From positions 11,904,001 to 11,968,000 of the forward strand of contig NC_053197.1 of NCBI RefSeq assembly GCF_905163445.1: a stretch of DNA of 64,000 nucleotides, read 5' to 3'. The notes below the pieces were generated by a model. The model ran no database searches, was not told the origin of the DNA, and saw only the letters and a list, made by a program, of their open reading frames with translations. Position numbers and translations under genes: made by a program. Of this stretch, positions 10,674 to 23,012 are shown piece after piece (the first letter of the stretch is position 1; every line of letters begins with the position of its first letter). The DNA is from Pararge aegeria. Lineage: Eukaryota > Arthropoda > Insecta > Lepidoptera > Nymphalidae.

Positions 10674-13600
10674 TATTCATATATTTTTGAAACTGAAAAT
10701 AGATGCCACTGGTGATGGGATTGAAGCACGACATCTAGGGATGGCCAAAGGCACAACGAAGTTGTAGCTAGCTAATGTTTGCCGTTTTCCACAGATGGCA
10801 TTAGTGTGTTTGGAATTTGAAGTGTCATTGTTCACCTGTAGATGTCAGGCTACAATTACATTCAGCGCCATCTATTTTCAGTTTCTTAAACTATACTGTG
10901 TTAAATTTATTTATTGTTTTGGAAACTAAAAATAGATGTTGCTGATGGTATAATGATCGATATCTAGAGATTAAAATTTCTCAGGCAGTCCCTACTTCGT
11001 ATTATTTTATTCAAGCGTGAAAACTGTGTGCATAAAAGCCTACGTAGTGTGTACTAGTTCACACAGATGGCGATAAGTGTTTGATATTCGTATGCAAAGC
11101 CTACGTAGTATTGCTAGCCCACACATATGACGTAGTTATTGAAAATTCGTTTGCAAAAACTCCGAAGGTTTTGCCGGTCTATTCTGATGGCAACGTGGTT
11201 TGAAATTCATATGTAGAGCTACGTAATTGAGCTTTGTTTAATATAATGCTAATATTTATTCATGTTTCCGAGATTCGAACCCAAAATGAAATATGGTGTG
11301 CTACGCAAGCTTAAATGGCATGACATAATTTATCGGAAGGATTGCAGCTAATAAACACCTTAAAGGTTGCAATAGAGTCACCAGGAGAAACACGTGGTTT
11401 GTCGCTACGCCGTGTTTGCAATGTTGTAAAATATGTGCAGTTACCACAAAAGGGCAGGAGGGGAGGCCTTTGGATAAATGCGTGAAAACCATTAGTCGAA
11501 TTGTCCTTACACGAATATATATGCCAACACTTTAACTGGCACCCCTCGAATAATAACTAATAAGGTTTAAATTAACTATTAAACTTCCGTTTAGATTCTC
11601 ACATGAAGCTGAATTTTGGATAGTCTAAAGTTGTTAATAAGTGTGCCTACGTTTTCCACAGCAACGTAATTATTTTCTTTGTTAAGGCAGGAACGTAACC
11701 CACCAAAGCGCATTGGAGTCGCGTGGTGGTCCTATGCTCTGAAACCATCTCTTCTATGAGAGAGAAGGCCTGTGGCCGGTTGCAGATGGGCTTTAATAGG
11801 GATCGGATTTGCTCAGTAACATGACATCTCGCCGCTTTCACCAAATGTGCAGTAATGCCACAGTGCTGCCATCTCATGGAAAAACCAAAGAAAAACCAAT
11901 GTCAGTAACAATGTTTCTTGGTATAAAACCCGTTCTTTTCTATGTAAAATTACCGTGGCACAATGCAATTATTGCATTTCACCGCCCAGCGAGTCCCGGT
12001 TGGTTGCAACCGTGAGAGGAGAAAATGTTTTTGTATCAGAAAGTGAAACCGGGCCTTGACCGTCACACTGCAACTCTGTAGAGTCGCATGTTTATATATC
12101 TTTTGTGTAATTCATATTTACGGAGTATCAGCATTACAATTTGTGGGCGTCTGTTGTTGTTGGAAGTTTGGATTTTTCTTGTTTATTTTTTGATTGATTA
12201 TTTTGCGTGTTTTTCTTAAATTCCTCGACTACGCTTTGCTAAACCGACACCGCCGGAATTCTGGCATAAATTAACAAGCATGCGTATGCGTATTCAATTG
12301 AAAAAGTTTTTAAAAAGTTGTCAATAATATGGGAAATCTATGCTTAGAACGCGCTAAGTCCACAAAACTCTGTACTAAGGCTAAGTTAAGCATTGGCTTA
12401 GTATTAGTTAGACTTTTGAGGGAATGTAATGCTTAGATCAGACACTAAGCACTTGCCTAAGCTGTCGCTTAGCAACGACTATTTTTCTCGGCCTTAGTAT
12501 CTTACTGTTACTGAATTTACATTTTCCCTAAGTACGCAATACCTTCAAATGGACTGATAATAACTTTTAAGGTACAAGACGTTGTGTGTTTGTTTTACTA
12601 CCTCAAACACCGTTGTACAACACCTGTTTTACAACCTTTAACACAATTTTTTCACGATCTTCTTTATATCTACCTTCAAACGAACGGAGACGATCTGTTA
12701 AGGCTCAAGAGGTTGTGTGTTTGTCGTACCAATTACAACCTCTTCTCAAGTACAATAACGCTCTAAGTCACTACTGGACCGATTTTTGGATTTACGGTTA
12801 TTGGATTATACAGATATCACATCAGAGGAAGTTTTCAAGGTAATAAGCCAAAAAGAAAAGCAGGTTTCAAAAAAATAAAATGTTAAGTTTCACCTTACTT
12901 CTGCTAAGGAGATAGATAGACAACATTATAATCTTTCAACAAAACCATCAGCGATAATAAACATCTTATACCTACGCCACGGTTATATATAATATCTGTA
13001 AAGAAGTGAAATTTGTCGTGGATGTAATCGTAAACTTAAAAAAATATTGCATTTTAAACTATCACAACCGTGAAAAGAGAAAATACTTATTCTCTAGAAG
13101 TGATTCTATGTTTTGCCTATGATTGCAGATGCACGTTGCTCCAAAACTGTGGACTGATGTATCTAACTTATTAATAGAAACCCCAAATATTTCTCCATTT
13201 TACCGGACCGTGAAGATTCGTGACTCCGAACTATTGGTTTAGTTGTGTGGCTATTGGTGATGGATAATCACTAGACCTGCTAAGAACGAAAAACATCGTC
13301 GTTATTTTTTGACAAATTCATTAAATTACGTATTCTGAATCAACTATAAAAATGTATTTTATTTTCGGTCAGATAAAGCCTAAGTAGGTATTTTGTCTCG
13401 GATGCTGTCATAGAAATAAAACACAATAATGTATTCGGAAACCATTGTGCGTAGTATCGTCGGTATTTTATAGGAGCATGCTTTTAGTACGTGCATGCTT
13501 TTAGTGCTTAAAAAATAAATAGAAATCATATCGTTACTTAAAATTCCCTAACCTCGCCAAATAATAAAAGCCATAAAGAAAACAAATTAATATTTGTTAA

Positions 13601-14030
13601 TAATATGTTTTTACGGTTTAGAAGGCAGAACAAGGGAAATTGATAAATAAGATAATAAGCATGAAAACTAGTGCGTCTCTTGGACCTAGGGTTCATTCTA
13701 CTTTATTAAGTAAGTAGTTGACTTTGAAAATATTATACCACCAACCACCAACCAATGGTACCAATTAAAAAGTTGATACATTTTTGTATCAATCTAGCTA
13801 CAACTAGCTTCCACTCGCGAAAAAATATGCCATTGCTATGCCAAATGCCAAAAAAAAACATGCTACTAACATTGATACAAAATTTGACTGAACTTTGATA
13901 TACTAAATACATCTGGGGAACCCTTGCGAGTGTATCAGATCTCCTCTCAATCGATAACCTCTTCGTTTTCAAAGGCGGATAATAATAAGTATATTTTCAC
14001 AGGAAGCTTTAAACCTACGACTCAGATTAA
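10674..14030. other. Gene-free stretch with scattered old repeat fragments
   Basis: No gene is supported. 11337-11480 and 11641-12030 contain 'ataaacaccttaaaggttgcaa' and 'agagaaggcctgtggcc' pieces typical of decayed lepidopteran repeats. 12574-12770 holds a partial duplication of 'aagaggttgtgtgtttgt'. 13478-13505 is a short tandem of 'gcatgcttttagt'. The remainder is AT-rich and featureless. Confidence 0.5.
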
Positions 14031-14035
14031 CACAG

Positions 14036-14115
14036 GGTGGCGCTTTGAGGGTGTTTTTCTTGCATGCCTCGCGAAGCGTTGCGCTGTTTATAGGCGATGG
14101 TTTTGCTTTTTGTCA
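14036..14115 (-). mobile_element. Family C repeat fragment
   Basis: 'ttgcgctgtttataggcgatggttttgc' matches the end of the full copy at 22664-22953 ('ttgctctgtttataggcgatggttttcc'). Confidence 0.55.
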
Positions 14116-14591
14116 CCTGCTTGGTCAACTTCAACTTGATCACCTTTAGTTCAACTATTGAACTAAATTAACCGATCTAAAAGTACTGCTGTCCTTTTCA
14201 TTATATTTTTTGTTGAAAAGGATAACACTATTTTTAGACTTGTAATTCTACACTATTTAATAGGAATTAAGTCAATAAAATGGGCACCATTTTAATTTAT
14301 TTTTATAGGTAAGACGGCTCTATGGATTTCATTGATTTCATCTCTAATAGGCGTTTAGGCAAATGGAGGAAAGTTCTTTGTTGCTATTATAAAACTTGAC
14401 GCCATAACGCTTTCGAACTTTACTGTGATGTAATTGTACGCCGGAAGTGTGACGAATACGTAACAACTGAACTAGAAAGAACTTCCAAATTCTAAGACAA
14501 GTTTTGACGATAAAAAGTTTGTTGTGGTTTATGAAAACTGAATTAAAATTGCGTAATTATGTTAGTAGGTAGCATTTTTTTAAAATAAAAC

Positions 14592-14866
14592 TGTGATAGC
14601 ATAGTGGTTAGGAAATCGGCTTCATTTTTGAGGAGTTCGAGTCTCACCATGCAGCTTTCACTTTTGGTGACGCAAAACAGGAGTGTTTCGTTAGGAAACC
14701 TGCATACTTTCGGGCCGATTCCGATTCGATCCCTGACTTGCACTCATTTTTGGAATTATGTGCGTTTTTAATTAAAGCAATGTCAGTTGATTTAACGGTG
14801 CTAAAAAACTTCGGGAGTAAACCTACATGTCGGTAAGTTCTCCATAATGTTCTCAAGACAACGCAG
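14592..14866 (+). mobile_element. SINE family A, diverged copy
   Basis: It has the head 'tgatagcatagtggttaggaaatcggcttc', a box-B-like 'gagttcgagtctc', 'ttatgtgcgtttttaattaaagcaatgtcagttgatttaacggtg' and 'ttctccataatgttctcaag'. An extra ~85 bp with a second 'aggaaacctgcata' lies in the body, suggesting internal duplication. A further head fragment (tagtggttaggcaatcttc) is at 15066-15130. Confidence 0.65.
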
Positions 14867-15254
14867 TGCTTACATAGCGATCTCTTCCAGGCAACCAATG
14901 GCGTCAGAGACACCTAAAGAAGCGAGAGAGAGTAAGCACCATGTTTTTTTTTAGAAAAAGGAGCCTATGGCTTCATCAAATATTAATCAACCATGTTAAT
15001 TTGGTTACGTAGGTATTTACTCCAGAACAAAATACGTTAAGGAACTGAATACAAAAAGTTAATTATTATAGTGGTTAGGCAATCTTCAATATCGAGGATT
15101 GTTTTCTGACCTTGGATGTACAAACAACTGAACCCAATAAACAACCCCGTTCCTGTTTTCTTGCGTTTTAATTGAAGTGTTTTCCCGTTTCGTATAAACC
15201 ACCCCTCAACAATTAAGTTATTTTTCAGTATTTGTGATTGCGATTACAATATTA

Positions 15255-15830
15255 TTCTCAGCCTATTGGCTTATACCGATGCATGCTTAGCTTTTTTCTC
15301 CCCGGGGAAAGAACAAAATGTTTTTCTCCCACAACTTTATCTACTCTTCGAGCATTGGCGAATAGGTGGAAATAATCTTTATCAACTTTATCCATTAGAT
15401 CGGATACAAACGCGGGTTGTTCGACTTGTTGACAATCCCAAATTGACTTGCAGTTTAGAGTCCCTGGGGCACTGAAGAGATGTTAGCTCCCGTTGTGTGC
15501 TCTAACGACTTTATTATGGAGAGTGTGCTTAACAGTTGTTTGTATTAATCATTATGATGATCCTTCCATTTTCTCTGACTGCACCTCACGCCGTAGAAAC
15601 AAATTCCAGCCTCATCATCTGGATGCCTGGTAGTCTAAACTTACTATTCGCAATACCAGATCATTTCTACAGCGCACTTGCAAATTGTGGAAAATGTGAT
15701 GTTTTCCCTCAAAACTACAACAAATTCTTTAAAAGCCAGCAACACATTGGTGGATCCTCTGTTGCTGCAGATATTCATGGGCGCGCGGCGGTGATATATT
15801 AACATCAGGTGACCTTCAATTCGGTTTAGT
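15255..15830 (+). pseudogene. Non-LTR reverse transcriptase C-terminal remnant
   Basis: Broken frames read YPLDRIQTRVVRLVDNPKLT, SLESLGH, then FYSALANCGKCDVFPQNYNK and FKSQQHIGGSS. This is the post-RT region of a lepidopteran CR1/Jockey-type element ('RIQRRVVRIVD...', 'LW..LP..VFP..Y....FK..V..H'). Frameshifts and stops interrupt it. A homologous short piece is at 58600-58705. Confidence 0.6.
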
Positions 15831-16274
15831 GTGTCTTTGTCGAATTTCCAGGCGGAATATTGCGCGCTGAGGTCTTATAAGTGGAAGCTCCCGCGTCCGA
15901 TGCCATGCTGGGGCAGTTTGGGAATTTAAATGTACTTAGTTTGGCCGAGGCTAGTAATAAATCTACCGAAAAAGACGTGATGCCAAGCAATTTCACATAC
16001 AGGACGATGACATCAATAAATCGTTTAGAGAATGAGTTTATAACTTTATATCTGTTATACTACATGTAATTTAAAATATATGGAAAACGACATAGCGTCG
16101 ATGCCCAACGCACTTATGAGGCAGACACTCGTTAGTTTTTCGGGTAAAAGTAGCCAATGTCAGTCTCCAGGCTGCAAGATATCCTCTTTTTACCGGACAA
16201 ATTTTTTCCATAATTAGATAAAATAAGCAATATGAGCGACTTTTGGTACCACAAATTCAGGCAATGAAATCAAA

Positions 16275-16600
16275 AGCGATCTACGTAAAACAAAACATTA
16301 GTCTCTATAAAAAATTGGATATTAACAATAGACTTACTAGAAATGGACAAATTTGTGATAGATGCATAATATCGTCTGAATAAGTACATAAACACCTTTT
16401 TTGGGCTGAGTAGGTATATGTTTTTTATAACATGATACCTAAGGTATTATTAGATTTACCTTTGTATAGTTAGTTTAAAAAATGTATCAAGACTTAATTA
16501 CTATAGCAGGTAACCTGCTATAGGTACACAATTGATGAATTTTCTAATGACAAGATTCTTGATTTAAAGCAAGCCGCTCCGCTTTCATCGTCATGTTGGA
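16275..16600 (+). pseudogene. Jockey-like RT C-terminal remnant, same family as 31591-32677
   Basis: In broken frames it matches the end of the longer copy: 'gtaaaacaaaacattagtctctataaa', 'aatagacttactagaaatgg', 'caattgatgaattt...aatgacaag' and 'gccgctccgctttcatc'. A small 23-bp palindrome (16501-16523) interrupts it where the other copy encodes LLQRGYYT. Confidence 0.7.
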
Positions 16601-16609
16601 CAAAATAAA

Positions 16610-18555
16610 ATTTAGTTCAATGAAAGATCGTGTTTTCAGAAATAAATGTTATGACAAATAAAAAGTAAGCAAATCGTATAAATCAAGCTGGAGTACTAGG
16701 TGCTACAGCCTAAAACTAACTATTTCCTAGCTACAATAAATCTCTTCCGAAGTCCGAACAAAAAAGATTTCTGCCAATCAGTCGAAAAATCACGGAGCTA
16801 TGCCTCCTCCTTTTAAATGAAGTCGGTTAAAAAAGAGCCACTGCTAAGTTTCTTGCGGCTCCTTTTAGGTAGAATCTTGCTTGTATTAGACATACCTATA
16901 TGAAACATGAAATATTGAAATAAATGAGTTCACAAGTTGCACCATCGACCTTCATAATCAGTAGTTAACTGATTTGTCAATATAATCCGCGAGATAGTGT
17001 TCTTTCCCTCGCTATGCTGTACTTAAACGCACAACATAATATACAAATTGATACACGCAACGCAACTCGAAAGAGTTGCGGAAGCCTTCCTTTCTTTTGT
17101 ATCATGATGATGGTCTATTTCCGGGAAAACCATGTAATAAAATTGTTGTATTATAGGTAATAGGTCCAATACCAAGCATACTATGCGCATGTTATGTGTG
17201 AGTGCATTTCTAAAACTATTATTTTCTAGTTTTCTATGAAGAATAACAAACTGGCGTTGTCATATCTTGAAGTTGCCGGCTAGTATCACTTCCATCATAA
17301 ACGAGGGCTATAATCTATAAATCTTATTTGAAAGAAAGATATGATAAAGCTTTTTATAATAGTTCAAAAGTCTTAATTGACAAAAAGCACAGCCTTTTTT
17401 GCTTTGCTATTGGTCTTCGCACTATTTATTGGCTTGTACTCGTATTGCGGGGACAATTGGTTGCCTAAGAAACAATATACAAAAGGCTACGCGATAAAGT
17501 TATTAATAAAAACGCGTGTGCTTTCTATTTAATTATTAATTGATTAATTAGGTTAAGTAAGTTTGGAGAGAGGTCATGTGCACATCTTCTTCTTCTTGCC
17601 CTTATCTCAGGATATGTGGGGTTGGCTAAACATGTATTTTTTAATCTTAAAGAAATACCTGTTTATTTAGTTGGTTGGTACATATTTGTTAAACAGCTGC
17701 ATGGCAATAATATGCTGCGGATAATATTAAAGATTGAATATTCGGGAAATACGTTTCTGTGCCATCTTTTTTTCAGAAATATTGCTACTAATTCTAGTTA
17801 AAAAGTATGTTTTGAATCCTAAAAATGGCATTACCAATACAAATTTGATTAAAGGAACACATAAGCAAAGCAAAAGAAAATGAATACACTTTACTGTAGG
17901 TATAGGAGAAAAAGTTACAGGAAGATAGATAAAGGGTTCAATTCGGTAGGCTTATCGCTACATAGCGATCTCTTCTAGCGATTCTTTGGGAATATTAGAA
18001 AGCATAAAAGAATCGTGAGGCGTTAAATGAGAGAGTATACAATAAATGGTGGAGACGGCTGCCACCGCAGCGTGACGGATGTTGGGATTTACTTGCAAGT
18101 TGTAAGCCGCTTTTATAAACCCAGCATTTTGGTTCAAACGGAAACAGAACAATAATTATAAAGCGTTTAAAATACGCGTACAATAATGGGATTACAAAAA
18201 TGAAAACTCCTTCGAAGTGTAAAAGGGCCGTACAACAATGCGCAGTTAACCACTTGTACTTACACGAACGGAGGTTAAAATACGGGAATAAAAAAATACA
18301 TCAACTATATCTACTACAAAACAAGGTCCAAGATATAGCTCTAAATGTTTAAGCTCATGTATAATAATGTTGCCAATTCTGTTTAATCGAAATCTCTTAA
18401 TTGACAGGTCCCAATGTAATGTTGCCCAACAGGGCACACTACAAACTCAGAAGAACAGTTTAATGACAAACATTGTAAACACACAATGTTTGTCATTAAA
18501 GAGTTCTGCAGTTGGAACTGTCAATTTAGTTAAGAGATTTATCTTATATCTTGTA
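16610..18555. other. AT-rich stretch without a supported gene
   Basis: Only a short minus-strand RTE-like tail fragment (17948-17978, 'atcgctacatagcgatctcttctag') and the hairpin at 18459-18500 are recognisable. Short frames here have no signal of selection. Confidence 0.5.
18459..18500. repeat. Hairpin, 18-bp perfect arms, 6-bp spacer
   Basis: Arms 18459-18476 and 18483-18500. After two mismatches the arms pair again over four more bases (gaac/gttc). Confidence 0.9.
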
Positions 18556-18765
18556 TGACCCAGCAGATGGCCCATGGCCATATGTGGAAAACAGAGGAAC
18601 ACTTTGCAGGGCTTTTGAAGAACACGTCCAAAAAACTGTCACCCTGTGTCCATCAACATGAGTCTCAAGTGCCTGTTATCACACCGGCACCGGAACCTTT
18701 AGACCGGAACATAGGAGGCAGTAGTTCCCCGGAGCTCGGTCACAAAATGCTCTATGATTGTTTTT
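18556..18765 (+). mobile_element. Dispersed repeat, family C
   Basis: It begins 'cccagcagatggccca' and has 'gcagggctt', 'accctgtgtccatcaac', 'gtctcaagtgcctgttatcacaccggcaccgg', 'agaccggaaca' and 'agttccccggagctcggtcaca', in the same order as the copies at 50095 and 58824. Confidence 0.65.
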
Positions 18766-19324
18766 TAAGCTGGGATGGCACAACATGTTCTTCATCTTGA
18801 AGACAGACTTGTTCCTTTCCTCTTGGCAAATTTTATAACGTCAACCCTACTTGGGAATTTACTCGTTGTTAGAGTTTTATTAACGCATATAACCTCATTC
18901 GCGCTTAATGGAGTCCGAGTATTTATTTGCATACAAACCTTCATCTTATCTATCCCTCGGCTATTTACGATTGACCTTCTTATGAATAAATACATTTTTA
19001 TTTGTACACATGACAAAAAAAGAATATATAATGCATACAATTTGGCGTTGTTAGAATCTGTAACTTTATGTAGTTTATATCCCATGAGCCTTGGTTTTTC
19101 GTATCCAATAGGCAACGGTTACATCCAGATCGCGTTGCATGTTTATTATACTGCATATTGTATACGATAAAGGATTCGCAAAGGATTGACACAAAAGGAA
19201 ATGACTTCCAATGCTCCACTGAGTTCTAGGCGTCAAGAAAATAGGCGTTTTCTAGACAAGTGCGGTCCACTTGAGGCTGCATCACTACTTACCTTAAGAT
19301 GTTGTAGCAGCCAAGTACTAGTCT

Positions 19325-19660
19325 ATATCTCATCATCTTTATCTTCTTCTTCTTTGTCGTAACACTCTTGCCAGAGTGGTCGTGGTCATCACGGTGGGAC
19401 ATTGTTTGTGGCAGTTGTTACTCGCCTCACGATCATTCTCCCTATTTGCAGATAGTCTGGTACATTCATGCAAGGGACCTCCCACTGAAGATTTGATCTG
19501 ATCGGTCCATCGCATGGGTGACCTACCGGTAGGCTCTAGTGACTTCTACCTTACCCTGCACAACAAGGCGTTCTATGGAGTTGTGGTCTCTTCGAGAGAC
19601 GTGTCCTAATAATTTCAAATGCGGCTGTGCACTAATGTTGAAAGACGTTGCTTGATGTCG
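19325..19660 (-). pseudogene. Non-LTR RT C-terminal remnant
   Basis: The minus-strand frame reads LGHVSRRDHNSIERLVVQGK with stops and shifts afterwards, then 'TMSHRDDHDHSGKSVTTKKK'-like sequence. This matches the end of a widespread lepidopteran endonuclease/reverse-transcriptase element (consensus 'GHVSRRDxxSIERLVVQGKVEGxR'). It lacks the RT core. Confidence 0.6.
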
Positions 19661-19744
19661 AGTTCTCGGATACTGGAATCATCATTATCATAATCATACT
19701 ATTAACGGTGCACTATTTGACTAGAGGATCTCCTTTTAGAATGG

Positions 19745-19999
19745 GAAGGATTTACGCTGTAGTCCACCACGCTGGAAATGTATTGATTGGTAGACTTAAC
19801 ACGTATTTGAGAACATTATGGAGAACTCGTCGGTATGCTGATTTTCTCATTATTTTTTCTTCAAAGTAAGTTACATTTAATCGCTTAAAACAAACAAAAC
19901 CAGCAACATTATTTTGAGTAACATTTAAGATGCGTGTTGGGGATCAAACTCGTGACCCCCCGAAAGGAATGCCGGAGTTTTACCCACTGAGCTATTGAA
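19745..19999 (-). mobile_element. SINE family A, minus strand
   Basis: In reverse it shows 'tagtccaccacgctgg', 'ttgagaacattatggagaactcgtcggtatgc' and 'cgtgttggggatcaaactcgtga...ccactgagctattga', the complement of the tRNA-like head with box B. Confidence 0.65.
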
Positions 20000-20939
20000 T
20001 CTATAAAGTTACGACGCTTTGTTTTTACAATCTACACATCTATACATTTGTTTTAAATTTCTTATTGCGTAGCGTGCTGCTATTTTGATTGTCGCGTGAA
20101 AGTTGTAATAAAATGATTTTGCGAATTGCAGCAACATTACGCAATAGCCACTAACAAGATATTGTACTACAACAAGACTTAAAAAATAAGGCTTTCAAAT
20201 TGATCCAAATAAACTGTTTGCATGTTCTCACGTAACTTGGAAAGTAAGAATATAAAACTCAACATTTATCTCATCCAAATCACGTTTACGGTTCACTTAT
20301 GGTTCCGGATACCTATTACCTGCTGTAAACCTCATAAATAGTGATCACGGAGTTTCCATTTTTTTAGTATATTTACCGAAATGGGAACCGAATTACCAAA
20401 TTGGAAATAATTTACCGAAATTAAAGACAATTTCTTGATATTCTACCGATTCAATTTTTTAGCCTATTTTCTGTCTTATTTAACCTACTGTTTCTTGACC
20501 AATTTTGCGAAAATACAGATATAATTGTATAACATCCCAGAAATCTGTCGATTTTCGAGACCACTGCTCTTAGAAGCCAAGAGGAATAAATTTTTTATAC
20601 CAATATGTACAAAAAAAATTATTCAGGACAATACTAAGCAAGTAAGTAATTTACTTGCGATGATAGAAAGCCAGTCTATAAGAATGGTTCTTGTAAAATA
20701 ATTGACGATGATTTTAAGATAAGACACGGTTACTCTCTGTCGGATACGAGACAAAAGTGTTACTCACTGTCAAATGTAGGTAAAACAATACCGGATCTAA
20801 TTATGTTATTGGATGTAAACGTACGAAAGAACTACTTTATGTTCAATTTATCATAATTTGCTTTGGTATATTTTAACGCTCTTACTCGGAAATATTATAC
20901 AAGTATATTTGGGGAAGGCGTGAGTGATATTTAGTTGCA

Positions 20940-21020
20940 GTAAGAGCCGCGTGCCGCGGGTGGAACTCGGTATCCCCGAAAGAGAAATAAAATCCTGCCC
21001 ACTAAATAGGCTATCATCGT
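20940..21020 (-). mobile_element. SINE family A head fragment
   Basis: The minus strand reads 'gatgatagcctatttagtgggcaggatt' and 'ggggataccgagttccacccgcgg', the tRNA-like boxes A and B, with no body attached. Confidence 0.5.
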
Positions 21021-21581
21021 TTTTACACAAACCCTATTTCTCTATTGATTGGGTATACAAACTTACTTTCGCATTTATATCATAGGTACCTAAGAAGGAT
21101 TTACAAACCAAGGAAATGTGTTTAAAACCAACACCTAACCTATCATCCATCTCCATGGCAATGTCAAGTCCGTTTACTTAAAAAAGGTACCAAAATAATT
21201 CTAGTTTAAGATCAATTCAGAACCTATGCACTTTTCAGGGCAAAAAGTAGCCTCTGTCACTTAAACCTATAATTAGATCTATGCAAAAAATAAACATGTG
21301 TGTACATATGTACACGCGTTAGAAGTTATACTTCTTTGGCGTGCCAAGATAAAAACCTTTTTAAAATTTTAAACTTGCGCCTTATTCGACGTTTGTAGAA
21401 AAACGACATCACTAATAGAAAAAAGGTATTTATTATATAAAATACATTGAAAGTTTTTTATAACGTTTTATCCAGTTAAATAAAGTTTATTTAAATACCA
21501 CAAAAAATTACTGCTAAATAATTAATGAAATGTAGTTTTGTTTTATTATAGCATGCCTTATACATATTGATATTAACTTTT

Positions 21582-21633
21582 TTTGAAAAACTAAAATGTT
21601 GACTATAGCTAACTTCAGGGCGTAATTTTTTGT
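21582..21633 (+). repeat. Dispersed repeat shared with 46855-46905
   Basis: 'ttttttgaaaaactaaaatgttgactatagctaacttcagggcgt' is nearly identical to 'ttttttgaaaaactaaaatattgactatagataacttcagggtgt' at 46858-46902. The class is unknown. Confidence 0.6.
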
Positions 21634-22124
21634 AATAGGAGCGAGAGTGGCTGGTAAAAGCACACAATTAGAGCGAGTTGATCAGCGATAGGGATAATAA
21701 CATGACGATTTAATTTACGGTTTATAGTGGAGAGAGCGGCGTGGAAAATGTACGATTTGGAAGTAGAAGATTATTGCAACAACTTTGTATTCTAAGCCAC
21801 ATACAATATAAGTAGTAGTAATAGATTCACTAGAAACATGCTTGACGTTTCAAAAGTGCTTAAAAAAATGCAATTGGAAGTTTGAATTTTGAATTAAAAC
21901 CTGTTTTTGAACAGGTATAATACAAGAAATTTTATTTAGTATTTCACGCTTTCTTTCATAACCTATAACATTATGGGGCCAAAGGGTGTTCAAGTTTCAT
22001 AATCCATACGTTCTTTTGAAATTTACCATTCATGAAGCGGAGTAGTATGAACTGGTCATCAAATTTTTTGAATTGAACGTCATAATTGTTTCGACTGCCT
22101 GGCATAATTTCTTTTAAATAATTT

Positions 22125-22310
22125 ATTTTATTTATTTAGAATACTTTATTGCACAAACTTAAAAACAATACAAGGAAACAAAAAAAAAAAAGTAAAATTA
22201 CAAACAATTAAAAAAAAAATAATAATAATAATAATAAAAAAAAGTTAAATACAGTTGTGTGCAAAGGCGGCCTTATTGCAAAAGCAATCTCTTACAGACA
22301 ACCCTTGGTG
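22125..22310 (-). mobile_element. RTE-like non-LTR 3' end, minus strand
   Basis: The minus strand reads 'gggttgtctgtaagagattgcttttgcaataaggccgcctttgcac' and ends in 'gtttgtgcaataaagtattct'. The A-rich interior (22181-22245) is T-rich on the element strand. Confidence 0.65.
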
Positions 22311-22400
22311 AAAGTTATAATAGAAAACAAGAGGGACAGTGCAAACAATGAAACATACACAGGCAAGAGAAAAAAAAAAAAAAAAAAAAAAATAATAATG
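22181..22400 (+). repeat. A-rich low-complexity tracts
   Basis: Runs of A with (ata)n at 22217-22245, and a second run of more than 20 A at about 22370-22390. They flank the RTE-like fragment. Confidence 0.8.
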
Positions 22401-22545
22401 TATATTAATAAGCTTTAGGGTTCGATGTTTGAATTCGTCTGAGATGTAATTAGATGTTTAATTTTAATTGCGATAGGAGTTACATTAATGACGTAAGTAA
22501 AATCGCTGTGCCTACTAAACAATGTCATAATTAATTTTAAACATG

Positions 22546-22615
22546 GTAATGTAGGAGTAGGTAGGTACCCAGTTTGGGCGCGCCCAAACTGGGTACCTAC
22601 CTACTCCTACATTAC
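22546..22615. repeat. 70-bp perfect palindrome without spacer
   Basis: Bases 22546-22580 and 22581-22615 are exact reverse complements (35-bp arms, no loop). The centre is ggcgcgcc. The flanks diverge at the next base on each side. Confidence 0.97.
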
Positions 22616-22663
22616 ATTATATAATTAAATTTATTTTCAATCTTGTATTATAAATGTAACATT

Positions 22664-22953
22664 ATTTATGTGGTAGTAGCAGTAGAGCTTTTTGTGGCAG
22701 CTCGCCGGAGAAGTACTATCGCCATCCTTTTTTCTGCTGCTAAGCGGCATTGTTGCGATACTGTGTTCCGGTCTTAAGGGCGTGATTGCCGATGTAATAA
22801 CAGATACATGAGACTTCACATGTACGTCTCAAGTTGATAGACATGGGGCGGCATGTTGCAGGACGTGCTCCTTGCATGTCATGTGCAGTGTTGCTCTGTT
22901 TATAGGCGATGGTTTTCCACTTACCATCAGGTGGACCATAAGTATTTAAAAAA
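22664..22953 (-). mobile_element. Dispersed repeat, family C, best full-length copy
   Basis: It runs from 'gtagtagcagtagagctttttgtggcag' through 'aagcggcattgttgcgatactgtgttccggtct', 'ggcgtgattgccg', 'acatgagact', 'gttgatagacatggg' and 'gtgttgctctgtttataggcgatgg' to 'accatcaggtggacca', followed by an A-run. Confidence 0.7.
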
Positions 22954-23012
22954 AAATGTATTAAAATTAATGGAAATTGAAATATCCGAAATCGGGTTTT
23001 TTTATTTATTTA

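Noticed and set aside
12584..12843. Overlapping 60- and 85-codon frames
   Set aside because: Both arise from an internally repeated T/A/C-rich stretch with no gene signals.
18775..19170. 131-codon open frame on the plus strand, overlapping a 107-codon frame on the minus strand
   Set aside because: It begins in family C repeat sequence, has no homologue I recognise and no supporting splice or promoter signals. AT-rich DNA gives such frames by chance.
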